43,969 nt of DNA from the NCBI GenBank assembly GCA_004769085.1, contig DUDS01000044.1:701-44669 (forward strand). The letters run 5' to 3'. The position numbers and the translations under genes were made by a program. Below the pieces are notes generated by a model, which was not told the origin of the DNA, searched no databases, and saw only the letters and a program-made list of their open reading frames with translations. Shown one piece after another: positions 23,742-31,891 of this stretch. Origin of the DNA: Candidatus Melainabacteria bacterium SSGW_16 (lineage in GTDB: Bacteria > Cyanobacteriota > Vampirovibrionia > 2-02-FULL-35-15). Every line of letters starts with the position of its first letter. Position 1 is the first letter of the stretch.

Positions 23742-25868
23742 ATGACAAAAGCAATGATTGAAGAAAATCCTATAAATAAGAAGGATGAAATTAAAAAGGT
23801 TATTAGCGAAAGTACGGATATGGTCGGGGATAAATCTTCCTCAGAAGGAATATTTCATAAAATTTTCCGTGGTTATATCCCACTTAACATGCTGTCAGAG
23901 TTAAATTTTGAACCAAAAAATAAAGAAAAGATCGAGGCATATTGCCATCTGATTAATATTGTACTCAGAAAATCCTTATCCTCCCTTGATTATTTAATCA
24001 AGGGATACGGTACAAGTCCTGAAGACATTAAAAATAAAAGAACAGCATATGAGGAATATGAAGAAGAAAAAAATAAAATAAATGACTTCGAAAAAGAAGC
24101 AAAAACAACACTTGATAATCCTTATCCAGCACTAAAATCATGGCTGAGTGAACTTAATATTTCAAAGAATGATCTGGCTTGTGGAATAGTAAACTCATTT
24201 GAGATTGACCAGGAGGGATATATCCCCACAAATGTGCTTGCTTCACTTAGTAAGATTGGTCTTTTCAGACTTAAAGTACCAAAAGAATATGGTGGGTTGG
24301 GTTTTTCACAAAAAGAATACGATTTAGTCCTGAGAACACTAGCCAGAATTTCAGGCACATTACTTGCTGTAATTAGCGCTCACAACACCATCGGTTCTGC
24401 ACCTCTTATGATGTACGGTTTAGACGAACAAAAAAAACATTATCTAAATGAAGTATCAGAAGGTAAATATCTTGTGGCATTCGGATTAACAGAACCTGCT
24501 TCAGGAACCGATGCTGTCGGGAAGATGAAATGCACTGCAAAACTTTCAACTGATAAAAAACATTGGGTTGTAAATGGTGAAAAAGTTTATATTACAAATA
24601 TTCACAGAGCTGGCGTAATGTATCTCATGGCAAAGACTGATTTGGGGCAGAACATAGAACTTGAGAGAATGAAACCAACAGTTTTTATTGTGGAACTCCC
24701 TTTCAGAATAACCGACAGCATGGAAGATATAAAGAGGAAAATAAAAGAACTTGAAAAAGCCGGGATGAGAATGTCTATGCCTCTTGACTTAATGATGATT
24801 AGGGGCAGTAACCAGTCACATATTACATTTGAGAATTTCATGATTCCTGTAAACCAGGTGCTTGGCGGAGTAGAAGGCGGTTCAAAGGTAATATTTAATG
24901 GTTTAAATAAAGGTCGCGCGGGTTTTGGCGCATCAAGCGCTGAAGCTGCAAGGTATATATTTGAATCAGCACTCCACAGAACAATCACAAGAGAAATGTT
25001 TAAAGCCTTTGGAGGCAGACAATCTGACTTACCACAGGTAAAAAAATATCTTTCAAGAATGGCTGTTACATCATGTGCTTTGCGAGCTGTTTCTGATATG
25101 ACTACTGCAATTATTGAAAAACATGGCGATGATATGAATATAATCGCAGAGTGTGCAGCAATAAAAATACTTGCAACAGAAGGAAGCTGGGATACAGCTA
25201 CTTATGCAATGAGACTCTGGGGCGGCACAGGCACAATGCGCGGGCACTCAGGAAATATGGAACTGGCTTTTAGAGATACCTGGATTGGAATAATTGTCGA
25301 GGGCGTGAACGAAGCCATGAAGCAACTTGTAACAGGTGTAGGAGTGCAGGGAGTAAAAGATGATTCTGATATGATTGTCCGGCATTTCCTGTTTCTAATT
25401 AAGCCATTTCTTCCGGGTAAAAAAGACGAGACAAAAAAGAAAAAGAAATTCACTTTTGATCTTTTTGGTCTCTTAATTCCTGCAAAGCTAAGGTTAATTG
25501 CAGGAATGCTCAGATTTGAATCAGGAAATTTATCTTTTGGTGATGCTATGTGGTTGCAGTTCCACACAAAATTATTGTCATTAAAGACTGCAATTTTAGG
25601 AATAAAATACGGAAACAATATGGTGGTACGACAGCTTGAGTTAATAAGGATGTCAGATATTGCAATGGATCTATATTCAATAGCTGCAGTTTTAATTAAT
25701 TTAAATAGAAACATAACATTATCTGATGCTGAAAAAATATCTCTGAAACGTTTTGTACAAATTACAAAAAAAAGAATTAAAGAAAATTTAAAAGAGCTAA
25801 AAATCAGAAACAAAAACGACTACGAAGATATTAAGGTAGCTGATAGTTGGATAAAAGGTGCCCTATAA
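23742..25868 (+). CDS. Large acyl-CoA dehydrogenase (FadE/VLCAD-like)
   Basis: A 708-residue protein, far longer than the 396-residue enzyme at 7421. Residues 1-130 are a charged helical extension; the dehydrogenase core runs from about 140 to 560 with the N-terminal VPKEYGGLGFS segment, FAD-binding FGLTEPASGTDA and KVYITN, a 20-residue insertion after the ERMKPTVF strand, and C-terminal LWGGTGTMRG. Glu520 in VEGVNEAMKQL occupies the catalytic-base position. A C-terminal helical region (about 560-708) is as in VLCAD/ACAD9-type enzymes. Probably long-chain fatty acyl-CoA oxidation; membrane association is likely but inferred. ATG 23742 is followed by a second ATG four codons later; a TACAAT box lies about 35 nt upstream. 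Confidence 0.88.
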   Translation: MTKAMIEENPINKKDEIKKVISESTDMVGDKSSSEGIFHKIFRGYIPLNMLSELNFEPKNKEKIEAYCHLINIVLRKSLSSLDYLIKGYGTSPEDIKNKRTAYEEYEEEKNKINDFEKEAKTTLDNPYPALKSWLSELNISKNDLACGIVNSFEIDQEGYIPTNVLASLSKIGLFRLKVPKEYGGLGFSQKEYDLVLRTLARISGTLLAVISAHNTIGSAPLMMYGLDEQKKHYLNEVSEGKYLVAFGLTEPASGTDAVGKMKCTAKLSTDKKHWVVNGEKVYITNIHRAGVMYLMAKTDLGQNIELERMKPTVFIVELPFRITDSMEDIKRKIKELEKAGMRMSMPLDLMMIRGSNQSHITFENFMIPVNQVLGGVEGGSKVIFNGLNKGRAGFGASSAEAARYIFESALHRTITREMFKAFGGRQSDLPQVKKYLSRMAVTSCALRAVSDMTTAIIEKHGDDMNIIAECAAIKILATEGSWDTATYAMRLWGGTGTMRGHSGNMELAFRDTWIGIIVEGVNEAMKQLVTGVGVQGVKDDSDMIVRHFLFLIKPFLPGKKDETKKKKKFTFDLFGLLIPAKLRLIAGMLRFESGNLSFGDAMWLQFHTKLLSLKTAILGIKYGNNMVVRQLELIRMSDIAMDLYSIAAVLINLNRNITLSDAEKISLKRFVQITKKRIKENLKELKIRNKNDYEDIKVADSWIKGAL

Positions 25869-25874
25869 GAAGAA

Positions 25875-27203
25875 TTAACGATGTCGGCTTAAAATATGCC
25901 TTTCACGTTCGAGCTTCTTGTGAATCGTATCAGATTCTGAAACAGGTTTAGGCTGAACTTCGTAATGTTCTTTATATTCCACCGCATCTTCATCCAGTAA
26001 TTGCTGTGGTCTTAGTTTTTCACCTTCAAGTTTTGCAACTATAATTGCTCCAATTGAATTGCTCCAGAGATTAACAGGCGTTCTGCATGAATCAAGTATT
26101 CTATCTACTGCCAGAATCAGACTTAGTCCTTCCACAGGCACGCCAACTGCATTTAGAATAATAACCATTGTAACTAATCCAGCTCCTGGTGTAGCAGCAG
26201 CTCCGGCAGAAGCAAGAAATGCCATAGCAACAATTAATGCCTGCTGAAAGAAACCCAGATGAATACCATACATCTGAGCTATAAACATTACTGCAACACC
26301 CTGATAAAGTGCAGTACCATTCATATCAATCGTAGTACCGACAGAAACAACAAAGCTTGTAATTTTATTTGGTACTCCAACACCTTTGTTTAAACACTCC
26401 ATAGTTACGGGGAGTGCCGCTCCACTACTTGCAGTAGGTGTTGCAATTGCAAGAGCAGGAATTAAATGCCTGAATAAAACAAGCGGGGAATAACCACCAA
26501 CAAACTTTAATATAAGGGGAAGAATAATAACTGCATGAATAACCAGCCCCAAAACTACAGTCATAAAATATGCTCCGACATTTATCAGACTTGATATGCC
26601 AAGCGTTGCAACTGTATTAGCAGCAAGGGCAAAAATACCAATCGGTGTAAGAGAAACTATCCAATGAGTAATCTGCATTATTACTTCAAAAGATGCTTCA
26701 AAAAATGAAACAATTGGTTTCCCTTTTTCAGCAATTTTTGTAAGTGCTACTCCCAGGAAAATTGCAAAGATAATTACAGGAACAATCTCGCCTTTTGCAA
26801 GTGATTCAAAAATATTTTGAGGCGCCATCGTAACAAAGATATCTGCTATTGGAGGTGCATCTGCAACAACTTTTTTCAGTCCTTCAGTAGATAATTTTGA
26901 ACTAACACCGGGTTGTATAGTATTTGCTAAAAACAAACCAAGTGCAGTAGCAATAAAACCAGAACCAATAAAATACGCAAAGCTTTTTGAACTAACACTG
27001 CCAAGATGTTTAAGATCACCTATTGAAACAATCCCAAGAGTAACCGAAGTAAAAACCAGAGGCAGTACAAGCAGTTTCAAAAGCCTGAGGAATATCTGTC
27101 CAAATGGAGCAATGAATATAGGCGTTTGCTCTTTTAAGAAAACTCCTGCAAGAACACCAAGAACAATTGAAATAAAGATCTGGGTGTGTAGTTTAAGCTT
27201 CAT
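25875..27203 (-). CDS. DAACS-family dicarboxylate/amino acid:cation symporter
   Basis: A 442-residue member of the glutamate/aspartate/C4-dicarboxylate transporter family (GltP/DctA/GltT), with eight transmembrane helices and two re-entrant hairpins. The Ser-rich hairpin TPTASSGAALPVTMECLNKG, the TM7 motif TIDMNGTALYQGVAVMF and hairpin 2 FLASAGAAATPGAGLV are visible. The usual N-M-D of TM7 reads D-M-N here, and the TM8 segment reads CRTPVNLWSNS where glutamate transporters have RTxxNVxGD, so substrate preference may differ from glutamate. A good AAGGAG ribosome site precedes ATG 27203. It ends 6 nt from the convergent acyl-CoA dehydrogenase. Cation coupling is inferred. Confidence 0.9.
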   Translation of the reverse strand: MKLKLHTQIFISIVLGVLAGVFLKEQTPIFIAPFGQIFLRLLKLLVLPLVFTSVTLGIVSIGDLKHLGSVSSKSFAYFIGSGFIATALGLFLANTIQPGVSSKLSTEGLKKVVADAPPIADIFVTMAPQNIFESLAKGEIVPVIIFAIFLGVALTKIAEKGKPIVSFFEASFEVIMQITHWIVSLTPIGIFALAANTVATLGISSLINVGAYFMTVVLGLVIHAVIILPLILKFVGGYSPLVLFRHLIPALAIATPTASSGAALPVTMECLNKGVGVPNKITSFVVSVGTTIDMNGTALYQGVAVMFIAQMYGIHLGFFQQALIVAMAFLASAGAAATPGAGLVTMVIILNAVGVPVEGLSLILAVDRILDSCRTPVNLWSNSIGAIIVAKLEGEKLRPQQLLDEDAVEYKEHYEVQPKPVSESDTIHKKLERERHILSRHR

Positions 27204-27383
27204 ATATTCTCCTTAAATGATTAGTTAAGAGCCAAATATCAGTTTATTATATTATTAGCCATAAATTATAACACTGTGAGCATATCTTAACCTTGAAAAG
27301 AAAATAAAATTATCTTTAATTATTTTTCCAAAATACTGACTTTAAAGCATTATCCATATAGTTATATGAAATAAGGACATTTT

Positions 27384-27878
27384 CTAATAAGTAGGATTCT
27401 GGGTAAGTAATTCTGTAAGCTTTGAATCAGGATTTTTCCTGGCATATTTTCTGTCCTCATCATCAATTCTATAATGCTCATTCTGAACCAGTCCAGATGC
27501 AAATTTAGTGTTTGGATTACTTCTTGCAAATACCTTGTCTTCATCTGTAATTCTATAACTGGGGTTTTGAGCAATTCCTGATGCAAATTTTGAATCCGGA
27601 TTGTTCTTTGCAAATACAACATCTTCATCCTCTACCCTGTAATTTGGATTTTTAACTAAATATTCACTAAAAAGCGTATCAGGATTATTTCTGGAAAAAT
27701 CTTTATCTTCATCTTTAACAATAAATCTTGGATTTTTTGCAAGTCCTATTGAAAATTTACTATTAGGATTGTTTTTTGCAACTTCTTTGTCTTCTATACT
27801 GCAGTATGCAAAAGTATCTGGAATAAAACCAGATATTAAAAGTAAACTAAAAACAATTTTGTGAATTTCTTTTCTCAT
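27384..27878 (-). CDS. Secreted protein of five 28-residue tandem repeats
   Basis: A 164-residue protein. ATG 27878 overlaps the TGA of the PLP-enzyme gene (ATGA), and GGGGGTG lies just upstream; a longer frame from 27938 would run inside the upstream gene. The signal peptide (RKEIHKIVFSLLLISGFIP, cleavage near TFA/YC) is followed by five repeats of 28 residues with the pattern x-D-E-D-x-x-F-A-x-N-N-P-D-S-K-F-A-S-G-L-x-Q-N-P-x-Y-R-(I/V) (residues 27-164). A single Cys26 sits next to the cleavage site. The repeat is not one I recognise. The acidic D-E-D patch with N-N-P-D turns suggests a solenoid or calcium-binding surface protein, but that is a guess. Confidence 0.8.
   Translation of the reverse strand: MRKEIHKIVFSLLLISGFIPDTFAYCSIEDKEVAKNNPNSKFSIGLAKNPRFIVKDEDKDFSRNNPDTLFSEYLVKNPNYRVEDEDVVFAKNNPDSKFASGIAQNPSYRITDEDKVFARSNPNTKFASGLVQNEHYRIDDEDRKYARKNPDSKLTELLTQNPTY
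27387..27800 (-). repeat. Five tandem 84-nt coding repeats
   Basis: The five 28-residue units are diverged in DNA but keep exact length, showing ancient duplication with the protein pattern maintained. Confidence 0.75.
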
Positions 27879-28858
27879 TTCACCCCCATTATTTCCTTTA
27901 ACATATTTATTTGCAGATTCCCACCAGTTAAAACACAAACTACTTTCTTATTCTTAAACATTTCCTTATATTTTAATAAGCCTGCAAGGCTTGCAGCACC
28001 TGCTCCTTCAGCCAGGTTATGAGTATGTTCCAGAAATAACAAAATAGCTTTTTTAATTTCATTATCATCCACTAAAAACAAATCATCCACATATTTTTGC
28101 ATTACATCAAAAGCATATTTGTAAATGCTTCTTGTAGCAAGTCCTTCCGCAAAAGTATTTAGAGTGGGGTAAGTAATTAATTTTTTTTGTTTAAAACTAT
28201 CATAAACAGATGGTGCGCCAGATGACTGAACTGCATATGTTTTTATCTTTGGATTTAGACTTTTAAGAGCAATTGAAGAACCACATATTCCGCTTCCGCC
28301 ACCAACAGCAGTTATAAAACAGTCAATATCAGGCAAGTCCTCATATACTTCAAGCCCTATAGTTCCAACACCCTCAAGCAAATCAGGTTCTTCCACTGAA
28401 TGAACATAAATATATTCAGACTCTTTGGATAATTTTTCACAATACTGCCAGCTTTCAAATACATCCTTTCCGTAAAAAACAATTTCTGCGCCAGAATTTT
28501 TTATAGCCTGAACTTTTACTGGATTTGAATTTTCAGGACAAACAATTACCACTGGTATGCTAAAAAGTTTTCCTGCATAAGCTACTGACTGACCGTGGTT
28601 TCCTGTGGAACCAGCCAGTAAAATTTTTCCTTTTAATTCAGAGCTTTTAATTCTTTTAGAAACGTAATTTATTCCACCCCTGACCTTAAAAGCACAGGTA
28701 GGGTTATGGTTTTCATATTTTATGTAAACCTCTGCCCCACTTAGTCTGCTTAAACCTGGAGAAAATCTAAGTGGTGTTTTAGGAATGTATTTGGATATTC
28801 TTTCTCTTGCTTCTTGAATATCCTTTAAGGTAGGTATTGTTAAAGTTTTTTGAGACAT
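27875..28858 (-). CDS. PLP-dependent threonine/serine dehydratase-like enzyme
   Basis: A 327-residue fold-type II PLP enzyme. The Schiff-base Lys58 lies in PTCAFKVRGG, the phosphate/substrate loop reads AGSTGNHGQSVAYAG (Ser-x-Gly-Asn-His-Gly, usual for threonine ammonia-lyase and serine racemase), and the PLP-phosphate loop reads AVGGGSGICGS. There is no ACT regulatory domain, so it is a catabolic or racemase-type form rather than biosynthetic IlvA. It would deaminate Thr or Ser to 2-oxobutyrate or pyruvate. It overlaps the start of the downstream secreted repeat gene by 4 nt, an odd pairing. A TAGAAT box sits 6 nt before its ATG. Confidence 0.88.
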   Translation of the reverse strand: MSQKTLTIPTLKDIQEARERISKYIPKTPLRFSPGLSRLSGAEVYIKYENHNPTCAFKVRGGINYVSKRIKSSELKGKILLAGSTGNHGQSVAYAGKLFSIPVVIVCPENSNPVKVQAIKNSGAEIVFYGKDVFESWQYCEKLSKESEYIYVHSVEEPDLLEGVGTIGLEVYEDLPDIDCFITAVGGGSGICGSSIALKSLNPKIKTYAVQSSGAPSVYDSFKQKKLITYPTLNTFAEGLATRSIYKYAFDVMQKYVDDLFLVDDNEIKKAILLFLEHTHNLAEGAGAASLAGLLKYKEMFKNKKVVCVLTGGNLQINMLKEIMGVK

Positions 28859-28864
28859 AAATTA

Positions 28865-28870
28865 ATTCTA
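28865..28870 (-). promoter_or_regulatory. Possible -10 box of the PLP-enzyme gene, leaderless geometry
   Basis: TAGAAT on the minus strand, then 6 nt (TAATTT), then ATG 28858. No Shine-Dalgarno sequence and no clear -35. Confidence 0.4.
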
Positions 28871-29032
28871 ACTCTTCTTAAGATTAAGAAATTGCTGAAC
28901 CAATAATAAATAAAAGATTAATTAAGGGTCTTAAAAAACATTTCAGAATTTCTTAATTGATTTTTCTTCACAGATTTTTGTAAGCTCATATTAGACAGGG
29001 TTTCATAATTTGATTTTTAAAGGTGGTGGGGT

Positions 29033-29587
29033 ATGCCAGAAGTTAATTTGGTAAAAGGATATATTAAGCCAGCAGCATTGAAGGCTCAACAGTTACTTGG
29101 AAAAACAAGGCAGATTACAAAGGATACTTTTCGGCTGACAAGAACAGCTTTTGATGAAATTTCAGCCAGCGATCCAACATCTAAAAGGCCCGTTACTCCC
29201 AGCTCAGTTTCAGCTGATACATTAAGGCTTGTGCAGGGTTTGAGAACTGCAAAATCTGATTTTCTGATGGATCCTGGTTTTATAAACCTTACAAGTCCTG
29301 AAGTTACTTCAGTTATAATTGATGCTTCTTTTGATGAAATTCAAAAAGGGTTAACAGCAGGAGATATAACTCATGATGATTTAAGAGCATTTTCAGATTT
29401 TTATACTTTCTGCGCAAGCACTTTACTTGAAAGAATTGAAAATAATGTATTAAGCGGTGGCGATGAAGAGTTCAGGATTGAAGCAATACAAAGAGCTAAA
29501 GGATGTGCTGAGGCTGCAAACTTTTTAAATTGTGTAATTGCAAGTACACCAGATACAAACAGCCAAAGAACAACTAGACTAAACTAA
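29033..29587 (+). CDS. Uncharacterised 184-residue helical protein
   Basis: ATG 29033 is preceded by a G-rich ribosome site (GGTGGTGGGG). There is no signal peptide, membrane segment or known motif. Residues 1-45 are basic and amphipathic (YIKPAALKAQQLLGKTRQIT), 45-75 a Ser/Thr/Pro-rich link, and 75-175 an acidic helical bundle with two late Cys. It is followed after 218 nt by the larger unrecognised gene on the same strand; that gap shows nothing but AT-rich sequence. Possibly a small structural or adaptor protein; function unknown. Confidence 0.7.
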   Translation: MPEVNLVKGYIKPAALKAQQLLGKTRQITKDTFRLTRTAFDEISASDPTSKRPVTPSSVSADTLRLVQGLRTAKSDFLMDPGFINLTSPEVTSVIIDASFDEIQKGLTAGDITHDDLRAFSDFYTFCASTLLERIENNVLSGGDEEFRIEAIQRAKGCAEAANFLNCVIASTPDTNSQRTTRLN

Positions 29588-29805
29588 TACAGTCTGTTAG
29601 GGAAATAATTTCTTTTGCCCATTATTTAAACTTATATCAAATAAAAAGTTAAAAATCTGATTTATTAAGAACTCTTTTTTCTAGAAACACCCTCTCTAAT
29701 CTTCAGTTTCTAACCATTAGCCTTTAACATAGAGCATTTGATATATTTTTTTGTATTTTACGGTAGTATATTCCTAGCAATTTATTAGATTAAGAAAAAC
29801 CATAG

Positions 29806-31869
29806 ATGGCAATTCCACCAATAAATCCTACTGAAGTTAAAAGACTTGCAAAAGAAATTGCACATTCACCGGATAAAAAAGCTAAAGCACTTGAGCTTTT
29901 AGGGGCACCAGGTTCAGATAGAAGAAAACAATTAGATCCTGCTTTTGTAAAAGCAGTTTTTACAAAAGCAAAGAAAATTATTAACAGAGAATCTGGTCAG
30001 CCAGTCTTACATCCCGTTAAAGACTGGAGATTTGTACAAATGGTCAGAGATATTCAAAGCAGGATAGAAAGACCATCAGAAGCAAATATAGAATCCGCTG
30101 ATCTTGCCCTTGAAAGAGAATTAGGACAGATGCACTTGGAAGACTACACAGATGTTTGCCGCTCAGCACAATCTTTGCTTCAGATGTATGAATATGCTTT
30201 GCCTCCTGAAATTAAGGGAGTTAGAGAGCCTGAAAACCCAATTTGTTCAGAAGGAACAAAAAAATATTTTTATAGAAAATTAAGAGAAAAACATGATGGA
30301 ATTAGTTATTTGGAACTGGATATAGATGCAATTGCTACAAAAAGTTCACTGGCTGTTTTTATGCTCACTGAGAATGAAGAGTTTATGCCTGACTCTCTGC
30401 ATCTTCCGGATTTAGGACTAGATAATGTAATTAATATTCTTTCAAGACTAAGTTACCCTCAAAAGAGGGATTTGATTACAGCTTATTTCATGAATCCAGG
30501 CACATCGGGATCAGAGCTTTTCCCACTTATGAAATCTCTTTTTGCTATTGCAAATGGTTTAGACAAAGAGGTTGAAATTGAACAGTCAGCAGATGAAGTT
30601 ACTGATGAAACCACTAATGAAACTAATAACGAGCCTGAGCACATAGGACAAGATGATCTACCACCAGACACAGTCAGATATTCTGTTGACCGCAAAACTA
30701 TTGAAGATCAAATTGATTTTGGAGAAACTGCAGTGCCAATAGCTGATGTCGTTCCTGCTGATTCTCCTAAAAGTCAGGATACATTACCCAAACAGTTAAG
30801 AGAAGAAGTAAATAATATTACCCAATATGTGGGCAGACTTTTATATACTCAATCTACTGCCTTCCCGGATGAAATAGACACTTCTGATCCCATAGATTTT
30901 GATTCTGATGATGAGGATGGTGGAGGAATCGGGTTAATTGATGATAATGATAGTGGCAGAACACCTTTTGCTACAGCTCACTATACAAAACAATATGTTC
31001 TGCACAGACAGGAAATATTAATCGGTGGATTGGAAGAACATATTTTTGATATTTCATTTGAAGACAAATTAAAACTCCTTCCAATACTTAGCGGAGACGA
31101 GCACAGGCTAAGACTGGCATCTGTTTTAATCAATGATTCAGAAAATGATTCAGATGTTACCAAAATAGAGAAAGCATTTTTAAATGAAGTTACAGATGGA
31201 AGCTTACCAGATAGAACAGGATACAGAGCCTCTAAAGGTGTGGAATTTTATGCAAATTTAAAAGGGGCAGATGCTGCAGATAAACTAGTAGAGTTTTTAG
31301 ATCATGAAGATCATTTGGTCAGGTATGAGGCATTTAAAAAACTATGTGATGAAGATGTCACTGGAGTTCCAGGAGGAAATGCTCTGGTAGAAAAAATAGA
31401 AAAAGACATAAGAGGTGGAAATCCTTCCTGGACACTTGCAGCACTTTGTAGACATTCAAGCTTTCAGTATAGTTCTGAAATTGGGAAAGAAGACAAATAC
31501 AGAGGTTTTCTGATTAGAGTGCTCATGTTAAAAGATATTGATATTAAAGATGCTTTTAAAAAACTTGACGAGCTAGAGGTTCCGTTTACTCTAAATCTGG
31601 GTGAGCCTACACCAGGAGAAACTGAGCCATTAAGTTTATACGAAGTGATAGATTATATTGGAATAGCAGAGCTTGTAGATATTACACTCCATAGTCCACA
31701 AAGAAATGTCAGAGATAATGCAAGAAAAATATTAGAGGTATTGCTTGAGGATGATCCAAATGCACTTGATGAGTTTATGAAAACCAATGAACTTGCAGAC
31801 AGCTTAAGAAAAGCTACTGATGTTGCACATGCAACGAGTGATGCAGAGTTTAGGAGAAAAGATGGTTGA
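29806..31869 (+). CDS. Uncharacterised 687-residue protein with acidic linker and HEAT-like C-terminal part
   Basis: ATG 29806; no signal peptide or membrane segment, so cytoplasmic. Residues 1-255 are mostly helical and basic to neutral. Residues 260-385 are a strongly acidic, disordered-looking linker (ESADEVTDETTNETNNE and DFDSDDEDGGG). Residues 395-680 contain helical pairs resembling HEAT repeats (FLDHEDHLVRYEAFKKLCDE and LHSPQRNVRDNARKILEVL). It converges on the glucan synthase gene 22 nt away. No catalytic motif was found; a scaffold or binding protein is a reasonable guess. Confidence 0.72.
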   Translation: MAIPPINPTEVKRLAKEIAHSPDKKAKALELLGAPGSDRRKQLDPAFVKAVFTKAKKIINRESGQPVLHPVKDWRFVQMVRDIQSRIERPSEANIESADLALERELGQMHLEDYTDVCRSAQSLLQMYEYALPPEIKGVREPENPICSEGTKKYFYRKLREKHDGISYLELDIDAIATKSSLAVFMLTENEEFMPDSLHLPDLGLDNVINILSRLSYPQKRDLITAYFMNPGTSGSELFPLMKSLFAIANGLDKEVEIEQSADEVTDETTNETNNEPEHIGQDDLPPDTVRYSVDRKTIEDQIDFGETAVPIADVVPADSPKSQDTLPKQLREEVNNITQYVGRLLYTQSTAFPDEIDTSDPIDFDSDDEDGGGIGLIDDNDSGRTPFATAHYTKQYVLHRQEILIGGLEEHIFDISFEDKLKLLPILSGDEHRLRLASVLINDSENDSDVTKIEKAFLNEVTDGSLPDRTGYRASKGVEFYANLKGADAADKLVEFLDHEDHLVRYEAFKKLCDEDVTGVPGGNALVEKIEKDIRGGNPSWTLAALCRHSSFQYSSEIGKEDKYRGFLIRVLMLKDIDIKDAFKKLDELEVPFTLNLGEPTPGETEPLSLYEVIDYIGIAELVDITLHSPQRNVRDNARKILEVLLEDDPNALDEFMKTNELADSLRKATDVAHATSDAEFRRKDG

Positions 31870-31891
31870 TAGATATATTTATTTGTAATTT

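Noticed and set aside
25202..25813. 203-residue minus-strand frame inside the large acyl-CoA dehydrogenase
   Set aside because: Antisense shadow: the plus-strand frame carries intact catalytic and FAD motifs, and the antisense product has no coherent pattern.
27204..27383. Riboswitch or terminator around the symporter/repeat-protein junction
   Set aside because: The sequence is AT-rich without a convincing stem-loop or conserved aptamer core.
27387..27800. CRISPR or non-coding tandem repeat
   Set aside because: The 84-nt units are in frame, diverged mostly within a conserved protein pattern and have no spacers.
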